From Anaerolineae bacterium (GTDB lineage Bacteria > Chloroflexota > Anaerolineae > Aggregatilineales > Phototrophicaceae), in the NCBI GenBank assembly GCA_019912905.1, contig JAIOHO010000035.1, forward strand, positions 1 to 6,045: a DNA stretch of 6,045 nt, written 5' to 3'. Positions 1 through 6,045 of the stretch are shown piece by piece. The position numbers were made by a program, and so were the translations under genes. The notes beneath the pieces were generated by a model. It saw only the letters and a program-made list of their open reading frames with translations, did no database searches and was not told the origin of the DNA. Position 1 is the first letter of the stretch, and every line of letters starts with the position of its first letter.

Positions 1-1455
1 GTCGTTGATGTCGAACGAACTGGCGAGCCACGGGATGACTTCGCCGGTGTCGGGTTCGTAGTTCAGCAGCGGTTCGTTAATCTGGCCGCAGGCCATGAGC
101 GTTTCACCATCGGTTTCATCGGCGCAGTACAGGCTGATGGGTTCGCCGTTCTGCATCCAGATGATGTTGTCGTCATCCGGGTCTTCCATCCATCCCAGCT
201 GGGTCACGCCCACCTGGGCCACATACGCGCCGTCAATGCTGGCTTTCCAGCCGTTGGCATTGGCACCATGCGCGATGGGAACCATCGGGACCAGGTCGCG
301 GATGGCGCTATTGGCTTCGACATAAACAGGATAGCGCTCTTCGGGCTTACCGAGCTGAGAGGCACGGGTCAGCGGTTCGGTGATTTCCGGGAAGGTGTTG
401 CCAAACCGCGGGGTTGAGGAAGAACCTGCGCCAAAGTGGAAATCGAGGAAGTTGGTGGCATCCGGGTAATCGGCACCCCAGCCAAGCAGGAAGAAGGGCA
501 CATCGCCCGCCGCCACTGCATCCAGAAACGCGCCGGATTCCATCGGTGCCACGTTGACCTTCACACCGACTTCAGCCATCTGCGCCTGAATGTCGACGGC
601 CACAGCGCCCGGGGTGGGCAGGTAGCCGCGCACGACATCGCGGTAATTCAGGTCGAGGCTAAAGCGCACGCCGTCGGCATCCTTGGGGAAACCGGCGTCG
701 TCCAGCATCTGGTTCGCCAGAGCGACATCATAGGCCAGCGGTTCGACTTCCGGCGTGTAGCCAAAAAGGACCGGCGGCATAAACTGATTGGCGACCACGG
801 AACCCGCGGGGAAGTAGTTGTCGACGATGCGCTGTTTGTCGATGGCATGAGAAATCGCCTGGCGCACGTCGAGGTTATCCAGCGGGGGTTTGGTGTTGTT
901 CAGGCCCAGATACAGGACGTTGGTGATGGCACCGGGCAGCAGCTTGAGGTTAGGATCAGCCTCAACCACGGGATAGTCGCCTGTGCCCACGTTCGAGATA
1001 CCATCGACGGTCCCGGCCTGGAGTTCGGTCAGGCGGGTCGTGGCTTCGCTGTTCCAGCGGATGACTGCGGTCGGTTCTTTGGCAACTTCGCCCCAATAAC
1101 CCTCATAGCGGCTCAGGACCATTTCGTTGCCCAGGTCCCAATTTGCCAGGGTGTAAGGGCCTGTGCCCACAGGGGTTGTTACCAGGTCGCCGCCGCCGCC
1201 GGTCGATTCAAGGTATTCCGACGGGCTGATCGGGAAGCCTTCAAACGCGATTTTCGACGGGAAAGCAGGGTCGGGATTGCACAGGCTGATCTTGAGGGTC
1301 ATCGCATCGACCATTTCAATGGACTTGAAATTGCCGGTATAACCATCAGCGCCGCATTCCGCAGTCGTTGCCATGCTGTCCTGGGCGGTCAGGGAGCCGG
1401 AGATCCCCACCAGCAGGATCAGCAAAACCAGTATAAATGATCCTTTTCGTAACAT
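1..1455 (-). CDS. ABC transporter substrate-binding protein, family 5 (SBP_bac_5), permuted domain order, 3' end missing
   Basis: This is an exported solute receptor, probably for peptides or related solutes, feeding an ABC importer; the ligand cannot be read from sequence. The frame is open from ATG at 1455 to the window edge (485 codons, no stop), so the C-terminus is missing. Start: AAGGAG lies 5 nt upstream, and an in-frame TAA at 1467-1465 rules out an N-terminal extension. Residues 1-24 look like a Sec signal peptide (LRK, hydrophobic run, cleavage after SLTA); there is no lipobox cysteine. Family motifs are GTGPY (97-101), YWG (120-122), LQAGTVDG (145-152), LGLNNT (183-188), VRQAISHAIDKQRIV (197-211), GWGADYPDATNF (325-336) and VPMVPIAHG (389-397). 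The order is odd: the mature protein starts at the segment that is central in canonical members. Motifs normally N-terminal (NEPLLNYEPDTGEVIPWLA, 460-478) come after the normal C-terminal lobe. Cysteines are at 34, 59, 444 and 456. Family is confident; permutation against tandem fusion is unresolved. Confidence 0.93.
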   Translation of the reverse strand, partial: MLRKGSFILVLLILLVGISGSLTAQDSMATTAECGADGYTGNFKSIEMVDAMTLKISLCNPDPAFPSKIAFEGFPISPSEYLESTGGGGDLVTTPVGTGPYTLANWDLGNEMVLSRYEGYWGEVAKEPTAVIRWNSEATTRLTELQAGTVDGISNVGTGDYPVVEADPNLKLLPGAITNVLYLGLNNTKPPLDNLDVRQAISHAIDKQRIVDNYFPAGSVVANQFMPPVLFGYTPEVEPLAYDVALANQMLDDAGFPKDADGVRFSLDLNYRDVVRGYLPTPGAVAVDIQAQMAEVGVKVNVAPMESGAFLDAVAAGDVPFFLLGWGADYPDATNFLDFHFGAGSSSTPRFGNTFPEITEPLTRASQLGKPEERYPVYVEANSAIRDLVPMVPIAHGANANGWKASIDGAYVAQVGVTQLGWMEDPDDDNIIWMQNGEPISLYCADETDGETLMACGQINEPLLNYEPDTGEVIPWLASSFDIND

Positions 1456-1460
1456 AGTGT

Positions 1461-1466
1461 CTCCTT
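1461..1466 (-). promoter_or_regulatory. Ribosome binding site of the substrate-binding protein gene
   Basis: AAGGAG on the minus strand lies 5 nt before the ATG at 1455. It is a strong Shine-Dalgarno match. The in-frame TAA at 1467-1465 overlaps its 5' end, so no longer form of the protein is possible from this transcript. Confidence 0.85.
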
Positions 1467-1487
1467 ATGCTGATGACTCTTATACAC

Positions 1488-1527
1488 GGCAGCCGCTCTT
1501 CGGGTTGAATTTTGCAATCAGGCTGCC
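1488..1527 (-). other. Inverted repeat in the leader of the substrate-binding protein mRNA
   Basis: GGCAGCC (1488-1494) and GGCTGCC (1521-1527) are perfect 7-base inverted copies separated by 26 bases. They lie between the candidate promoter at 1546-1574 and the ribosome binding site at 1461-1466, so they could form a stem in the 5' untranslated leader or serve as a spaced DNA operator. There is no U-tract, so this is not an ordinary attenuator. Function is unknown. Confidence 0.35.
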
Positions 1528-1545
1528 AGAGTCTAACGGTCAGCT

Positions 1546-1574
1546 ATTATGCGCAATGCCGTTTTTACTGTCAA
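1546..1574 (-). promoter_or_regulatory. Sigma-70-type promoter for the substrate-binding protein gene
   Basis: On the minus strand a perfect -35 hexamer TTGACA (1574-1569) is followed by a 17-bp spacer and CATAAT (1551-1546), a five-of-six match to the -10 consensus. Transcription would start near 1539, leaving a leader of about 85 nt before the ATG at 1455. The call rests on consensus match and correct position and orientation. A promoter this close to consensus suggests strong expression unless a repressor acts. Confidence 0.7.
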
Positions 1575-1642
1575 ATTTAGGCATCACTTAAAGACTGGAC
1601 GACTTTTTTGTGAGTTTTGGCTGAGATGGGCTTTGGCACGCG

Positions 1643-1656
1643 CAAACCGACGTTTG
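1643..1656. promoter_or_regulatory. Dyad next to the glpK promoter, candidate operator
   Basis: CAAAC (1643-1647) and GTTTG (1652-1656) are inverted copies separated by CGAC. The dyad ends immediately before the candidate -35 hexamer of glpK at 1657. Position and symmetry fit an operator for a dimeric regulator, but arms of 5 bp are short enough to arise by chance. Confidence 0.3.
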
Positions 1657-1684
1657 TTGAAGCGCCCGAAGTGAGGTATATAAG
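1657..1684 (+). promoter_or_regulatory. Candidate promoter for glpK
   Basis: TTGAAG (1657-1662, four of six to the -35 consensus) is followed by a 16-bp spacer and TATAAG (1679-1684, five of six to the -10 consensus). An alternative reading pairs TTGTTG (1654-1659) with TATATA (1677-1682) over 17 bp. Either gives a leader of roughly 75 nt before the glpK ATG. The match is moderate, which would suit an activated or repressed catabolic promoter. Confidence 0.45.
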
Positions 1685-1755
1685 CACTGCTGCCGAGAGT
1701 GTCCAGATTGGGCAGGGTTCGGACGCCGGGCAGAGCCTTATGAAAAAGATGCTTC

Positions 1756-1759
1756 AGGA
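1756..1759 (+). promoter_or_regulatory. Ribosome binding site of glpK
   Basis: AGGA lies 8 nt before the ATG at 1768. It is a short but well-placed Shine-Dalgarno element, and it supports ATG 1768 as the start, as does the fit of the encoded N-terminus to the GlpK family. Confidence 0.6.
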
Positions 1760-1767
1760 CAAGCCTC

Positions 1768-3257
<1,490 letters not shown>

Positions 3258-3258
<1 letters not shown>

Positions 3259-3269
3259 GCGAAGGCGCG
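3258..3269 (+). repeat. Left copy of a 12-bp near-identical repeat flanking the SWIM gene
   Basis: GGCGAAGGCGCG starts at the last base of the glpK stop codon. GGCGAAGGTGCG (11 of 12 identical, same orientation) starts 11 bases after the SWIM stop codon. The pair brackets the SWIM gene. It could be a trace of recombination or insertion, or chance in GC-rich sequence; no inverted terminal ends accompany it. Confidence 0.3.
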
Positions 3270-3304
3270 TACTGATCGGCGAGCTAATGAGTGGGTAGGT
3301 CGAT

Positions 3305-3310
3305 AGAAGG
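3305..3310 (+). promoter_or_regulatory. Ribosome binding site deciding the SWIM gene start
   Basis: AGAAGG ends 5 nt before ATG 3316. The other possible start, GTG at 3310, overlaps this element and would have no ribosome binding site, so ATG 3316 is preferred although both are in the same frame. Confidence 0.6.
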
Positions 3311-3315
3311 TGGGT

Positions 3316-5001
3316 ATGGATGAGAATTTTCCGCTGACCCTCGACAACTTCGAGTCCGTCATGGACCCGGAAATACTGGAACGTGGGCGTGATTATTATA
3401 AATCAGGCAGTGTGACCGATCTTGAAGAAGAGGATGGGGTCTGGACCGCCGTGGTGATGGGTACCTATGAATACCAGGTTGAGGTCGAACAGGATGCAGA
3501 TGGCAACCTGATGCTGGTTTGTGACTGTCCATACGAGTGGGGACCGTACTGCAAGCACGAAGCGGCGGTGCTGTTTGCCATCCGAACCGCGCGGAAACGG
3601 GGAAAACCGAAAGCTCAGGCGAAACAAAGGCAGCGCGCCGATGTGCGCAAGGTGGTCGAAACCCTGTCTCAAAAACAGCTGATTGAACTTGTGATGGAGC
3701 AGGTGAAAAAAGACAGAGCGCTTGGCAGCGAAATCCTGCTGCGGTATGGCCTGGAAGCGCCAGACCAATCCCTGTACCAACGGGCGATAGAGGATGCTGC
3801 GCGTAAACATTCCGAGCGCGGCTTTCTCGATTACCAGGGGTCGCGGAGGGCAGGGCATGAAATAAGCGGCCTGTTATCTCAAGCCGAGACCATGTTAAAC
3901 GATGGCCGGTTGGAGCGTGCGCTGCCCATCCTCAAGGCCGTGATTGAGACAGTCCCTGCGTTTCTGAATCAGGCTGACGATTCGTCTGGTGATTTCAGCG
4001 GCTGCGTCAGTTTTGCGCTTCAACTGCTGGAGGAGGTGGCATCCGCAGGGGATGCCGAGATACGGCAGGCAATATTTGATTACTGCCTGGAGGAGCACGA
4101 GAAACCGCAGTATCAGGGCTGGGACTATCCCGCAGAACTGCTCTGGCAGGCCAGTGAACTGGTCGAGCTTCCGTCGCAGCGTGAGGCGCTGTTCGCCGCT
4201 CTGGATCAGGTCATCGAACGCATAAGTGTCAATCATTTCGATGAGTACAAAAAAGAAAATGCCCTGCGCTTGAAAGTGGATGTGATGAAACGCATGGGCG
4301 ACCCGCCAGCGGTTATTCATGCGTTGCTGCTGGAGAATATCCACCTGAATCGTCCCCGACAGGAACTGATTCAAATCTATATCGAACAGGAACAGTACGC
4401 CGCTGCCCGTAAACTGTGCCTGGATGCCATTACCCTGTATAAAGCGCAGTGGCCGGGATTGGTGACTCAGTACCAGAACTGGCTGCTGGAAATCGCCAGG
4501 AAAGAAAATGATGCGGAGACTGTGATCCAGTTTGCAGAGCTTCTGCTGCTCGAAGGGCGTGAGTTTGACCCTTACTATTCCACCTTAAAGGCATTCGTCA
4601 AGCCGGATGAATGGCCTGCGTTTCGCCAGAAGCTGATCCATACCATTGAAAAGGAAGTTCCTGCCTGGAGCCAAGTCTACTTGTTGGGTGAACTCTATCG
4701 GCATGAGCAGATGTGGCCTGCATTGCTCAGGCTGGCGCAGCGCTCTGGCCTGGAAACGATTGAGCACTATAAAGAGGAACTCCACCAGCATTACCCGGAT
4801 GAAATGTGTGATCTTTATGAAAAGATCGTGCTTCGAGGGATGGAACATGCTTCTGGTCGGGATCAATATCTTAAGCTAAGTCTTGTGCTGCGGCGAATGG
4901 TCGATTTGGGGGAGCCGGAACGAGTGAGTGAGATTATAGAATTGCTCAAAGCGTCCTATCCGCGCCGCCGGGCAATGATCGAGGAATTGGATAAAGTATA
5001 A
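3316..5001 (+). CDS. SWIM zinc finger domain protein with helical-repeat C-terminal region
   Basis: This 561-residue protein is of the SWIM zinc-finger family. Residues 69-81 carry CDC, seven residues, then CKH, the CxCx(n)CxH zinc-binding signature. They follow a region typical of these proteins: LERGRDYYKSG (21-31), then acidic beta-rich sequence. After the finger comes a basic linker (TARKRGKPKAQAKQRQR, about 90-106), then a long leucine-rich, probably all-helical segment resembling TPR-like repeats, ending in the family-like YPRRRAMIEELDKV. There is no signal peptide or membrane segment, so it is probably cytoplasmic. SWIM domains are thought to bind DNA or protein; the specific role is unknown. 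No SNF2-type helicase, a frequent SWIM partner, is next to it. It lies 57 bp after glpK and 189 bp before glpD on the same strand, and is more AT-rich than glpK. ATG 3316 is chosen over GTG 3310 because AGAAGG is correctly spaced. Confidence 0.9.
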   Translation: MDENFPLTLDNFESVMDPEILERGRDYYKSGSVTDLEEEDGVWTAVVMGTYEYQVEVEQDADGNLMLVCDCPYEWGPYCKHEAAVLFAIRTARKRGKPKAQAKQRQRADVRKVVETLSQKQLIELVMEQVKKDRALGSEILLRYGLEAPDQSLYQRAIEDAARKHSERGFLDYQGSRRAGHEISGLLSQAETMLNDGRLERALPILKAVIETVPAFLNQADDSSGDFSGCVSFALQLLEEVASAGDAEIRQAIFDYCLEEHEKPQYQGWDYPAELLWQASELVELPSQREALFAALDQVIERISVNHFDEYKKENALRLKVDVMKRMGDPPAVIHALLLENIHLNRPRQELIQIYIEQEQYAAARKLCLDAITLYKAQWPGLVTQYQNWLLEIARKENDAETVIQFAELLLLEGREFDPYYSTLKAFVKPDEWPAFRQKLIHTIEKEVPAWSQVYLLGELYRHEQMWPALLRLAQRSGLETIEHYKEELHQHYPDEMCDLYEKIVLRGMEHASGRDQYLKLSLVLRRMVDLGEPERVSEIIELLKASYPRRRAMIEELDKV

Positions 5002-5010
5002 AGAGGCTTT

Positions 5011-5043
5011 CGGCGAAGGTGCGGCGGAGACCTCCATTCGCCG
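5011..5043 (+). terminator. Hairpin after the SWIM gene, weak terminator candidate
   Basis: CGGCGAA (5011-5017) pairs with TTCGCCG (5037-5043). GGT (5018-5020) can add pairs with ACC (5030-5032) across a bulge. GCGGCG (5021-5026) can instead pair with CGCCGC (5039-5044), so two folds compete. It starts 10 nt after the SWIM stop codon, where a terminator would be, but no T-run follows, so efficient intrinsic termination is doubtful. Confidence 0.25.
5012..5023 (+). repeat. Right copy of a 12-bp near-identical repeat flanking the SWIM gene
   Basis: GGCGAAGGTGCG matches 11 of 12 bases of the copy at 3258-3269 in the same orientation. It overlaps the left arm of the hairpin at 5011-5043, so its sequence may be kept for that structure and the resemblance may be accidental. 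Confidence 0.3.
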
Positions 5044-5077
5044 CGTGTCCTGAACCGGTGGGTTATGATCTTCACAG

Positions 5078-5093
5078 TTGGAAACGCATTCCA
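5078..5093 (+). promoter_or_regulatory. cre-like / LacI-family-like operator candidate upstream of glpD
   Basis: TTGGAAACGCATTCCA contains the inverted arms TGGAA and TTCCA separated by five bases, with a central CG. Against the Bacillus catabolite-responsive element pattern (TGNAARCGNWWWCA) it fits everywhere except the final A, which is C here. Glycerol genes are classic targets of such catabolite control in Firmicutes. Whether a CcpA-like or other LacI-family regulator acts here is inference. Confidence 0.3.
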
Positions 5094-5137
5094 TCACTAA
5101 CGTGTGCCCGCTGCGCAGTTTACACTGGGGATGCGGT

Positions 5138-5151
5138 TTCCTGATCAGGAA
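5138..5151. promoter_or_regulatory. Perfect 14-bp palindrome upstream of glpD, candidate operator
   Basis: TTCCTGATCAGGAA is identical to its own reverse complement, with its centre about 46 bp before the first glpD ATG. With no loop it cannot form a usual RNA hairpin, so a dimeric DNA-binding protein site is the natural reading. The half-site recurs downstream as TCAGGA (5158-5163) and CCTGATC (5173-5179). Confidence 0.4.
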
Positions 5152-5157
5152 TCTTTC

Positions 5158-5177
5158 TCAGGACGGAAAGGGCCTGA
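5158..5177. promoter_or_regulatory. Second short dyad upstream of glpD sharing the palindrome half-site
   Basis: TCAGG (5158-5162) and CCTGA (5173-5177) are inverted copies separated by 10 bases. They repeat the core of the 14-bp palindrome just upstream. Together they give four CCTGA/TCAGG half-sites within 40 bp, which could be a cluster of regulator half-sites; the short arms make chance possible. Confidence 0.25.
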
Positions 5178-5190
5178 TCCATAGAATCGG

Positions 5191-6045
5191 ATGATAGACA
5201 TGATGACGAGACAGGCATTACTCGACTCGATTCGCAGTCAGCCCGACATGTCGGTGCTGATTATCGGCGGGGGGGTCAACGGTATCGGCAGTTTTCGTGA
5301 TCTGGCGCTGAACGGCGTGGACGTGCTGCTGGTAGAGCGGGGGGATTTCGCGTCCGGGGCCAGCGCCGCTTCGTCGCACATGCTGCACGGCGGCCTGCGC
5401 TACCTGGAAAACGGCGAGTTCCGGCTGGTGAGCGAAGCGCTGCACGAGCGCAACCGGATGCTGCAAAACGCGCCGCATTATGCTCACCCGCTGCCGACGA
5501 CCATCCCGATTTTTCGCTGGTTTTCCGGCATCCTCAACGCGCCGCTGAAGTTCCTCGGCCTGCTGGACCGGCCCGGCGAACGCGGGGCAGTGGTCATCAA
5601 GATCGGCCTGATGTTCTATGACTGGTTCACCCGTGACGCTCGCATGACCCCAACGCACCGCTTTTATGGCCGCGACGAATCGCTGAAAAAACGTCCACTG
5701 CTCAATCCGGACATCCTGTGCACGGCCACCTATTACGACGCCTGGATGCCATACCCGGAGCGCATCTGCATGGAACTGCTGGCGGATGGCGAAACGGCCC
5801 ACGAGCAGGCGCGCGCGGTCAATTACGTCTCGGCGGTGGGGGCGGAGGGCGATGCGGTGACCCTGCGCGACGAACTGACCGGCGAGACGTTTGCGGTGCG
5901 GCCCAAAATCGTCGTCAATGCCGCCGGGCCGTGGATCGACTTTGTCAATCAGGCGATGGGGCAGGGGACGGACTACATCGGCGGCACCAAAGGCACGCAC
6001 CTGATCATCGACCATCCCCAGCTCTTCGACTCCTGCGCCGGGCAC
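5191..6045 (+). CDS. glpD: FAD-dependent glycerol-3-phosphate dehydrogenase, 3' end missing
   Basis: GlpD oxidises sn-glycerol 3-phosphate to dihydroxyacetone phosphate, passing electrons through FAD usually to membrane quinone; it is a peripheral membrane enzyme in known bacteria. The frame is open for 285 codons to the window edge; full-length members have over 500 residues, so only the N-terminal part is here. The FAD-binding Rossmann motif GGGVNGIG is at 26-33 with the strand-end acid E49 (LLVERGDF). The hallmark HGGLRYLE (66-73) leads into EFRLVSEALHER (76-87). Further family motifs are YDAWMPYPER, NAAGPW (243-248) and GGTKGTH (264-270). An in-frame TAG at 5182-5184 limits the start to ATG 5191, 5200 or 5203; none has a good Shine-Dalgarno sequence, and 5200 or 5203 are as plausible as 5191. 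The gene follows the SWIM gene by 189 bp, and its substrate is the product of GlpK upstream. Confidence 0.95.
   Translation, partial: MIDMMTRQALLDSIRSQPDMSVLIIGGGVNGIGSFRDLALNGVDVLLVERGDFASGASAASSHMLHGGLRYLENGEFRLVSEALHERNRMLQNAPHYAHPLPTTIPIFRWFSGILNAPLKFLGLLDRPGERGAVVIKIGLMFYDWFTRDARMTPTHRFYGRDESLKKRPLLNPDILCTATYYDAWMPYPERICMELLADGETAHEQARAVNYVSAVGAEGDAVTLRDELTGETFAVRPKIVVNAAGPWIDFVNQAMGQGTDYIGGTKGTHLIIDHPQLFDSCAGH

Larger units (their letters stand above)
1456..1767. other. Divergent intergenic region between the binding-protein gene and glpK
   Basis: This 312-bp stretch holds no credible gene. It contains the promoter, leader and ribosome binding site of the leftward binding-protein gene (left half), and a candidate promoter, dyad and ribosome binding site for rightward glpK (right half). 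Short frames here, such as the one opening at 1617 on plus, continue out of frame into glpK and are not supported. The two candidate promoters are about 80 bp apart and back to back, so a protein bound between them could affect both. Confidence 0.8.
5002..5190. other. Intergenic region upstream of glpD
   Basis: This 189-bp gap contains no credible gene. It holds a GC-rich hairpin soon after the SWIM stop codon, a cre-like element, a perfect 14-bp palindrome and a further short dyad. TATGAT (5064-5069) resembles a -10 and TTTACA (5119-5124) a -35, but neither has a partner at proper spacing, so no promoter is called. The size and symmetry content suggest that glpD has its own control region rather than simple read-through. 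Confidence 0.6.

Noticed and set aside
436..1440. 334-codon open frame on the plus strand
   Set aside because: It lies antisense inside the substrate-binding protein gene, whose minus-strand frame shows clear family motifs, a signal peptide and a strong ribosome binding site. The plus frame has no recognisable domain.
1..1455. Frameshift or 5' truncation explaining the unusual start of the binding protein
   Set aside because: The start has its own signal peptide, a well-placed AAGGAG and an in-frame TAA immediately upstream, and the missing segment reappears downstream in frame.
3403..4374. Minus-strand open frames of about 150 codons inside the SWIM gene
   Set aside because: They overlap a coherent 561-codon gene with a zinc-finger signature and have no start signals or domains of their own.
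5011..5043. Strong intrinsic terminator after the SWIM gene
   Set aside because: The hairpin is imperfect, has a competing fold, and lacks a following T-run; kept only as a low-confidence candidate.
5064..5124. Promoter for glpD from TATGAT (5064-5069) or TTTACA (5119-5124)
   Set aside because: Neither hexamer has a partner at 16-18 bp spacing, so no promoter is called.
5218..6045. Open frame of 275 codons on the minus strand reaching the right edge
   Set aside because: It is antisense to glpD, whose FAD-binding motif and conserved blocks are plain on the plus strand.

Overview
The window is about 6 kb of moderately GC-rich bacterial chromosome. It holds four protein genes: one on the minus strand at the left, then three on the plus strand. 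The gene content suggests a Chloroflexota (Anaerolineae-like) bacterium. The grounds are a rearranged family-5 solute-binding protein of a type I associate with that phylum, and the style of the GlpK, GlpD and SWIM proteins. This placement comes from family resemblance by eye and is an inference, not a database result. No rRNA, tRNA, CRISPR array, transposase or phage gene was seen.

Layout. Positions 1-1455 (minus) hold the first 485 codons of an exported ABC-transporter substrate-binding protein whose 3' end lies beyond the left edge. A 312-bp divergent intergenic region (1456-1767) follows. It has a near-consensus sigma-70 promoter for the binding protein and a weaker candidate promoter, with an adjoining dyad, for glpK. 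Positions 1768-3258 (plus) are a complete glycerol kinase gene, glpK. After 57 bp comes a complete 561-codon SWIM zinc-finger protein gene (3316-5001, plus). A 189-bp gap with several dyad symmetries and no clear promoter leads into glpD (glycerol-3-phosphate dehydrogenase, from 5191), which runs off the right edge after 285 codons with no stop.

How the genes fit together. GlpK phosphorylates glycerol to sn-glycerol 3-phosphate, and GlpD oxidises that to dihydroxyacetone phosphate, so the right two thirds is a glycerol-catabolism locus. No glycerol facilitator (glpF) or recognisable regulator gene lies in the window. The SWIM gene sits between the two pathway genes. It is visibly more AT-rich than glpK (about 50% against 65% GC in one 60-base line sampled from each) and has no known link to glycerol metabolism, so it looks like an insertion into a glpK-glpD unit. 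The binding protein is transcribed divergently and probably belongs to a separate transporter operon.

Most notable points: (1) the binding protein begins in the middle of the canonical SBP fold and reaches the canonical N-terminal motifs only near residue 430, the order expected of a circular permutation or an offset tandem fusion; (2) the SWIM gene between glpK and glpD is bracketed by a 12-bp near-identical direct repeat; (3) dyads upstream of glpK and glpD, including a perfect 14-bp palindrome and a cre-like site, are candidate operators. No clearly new biological system is evident; the rearranged binding protein is the most unusual structure.
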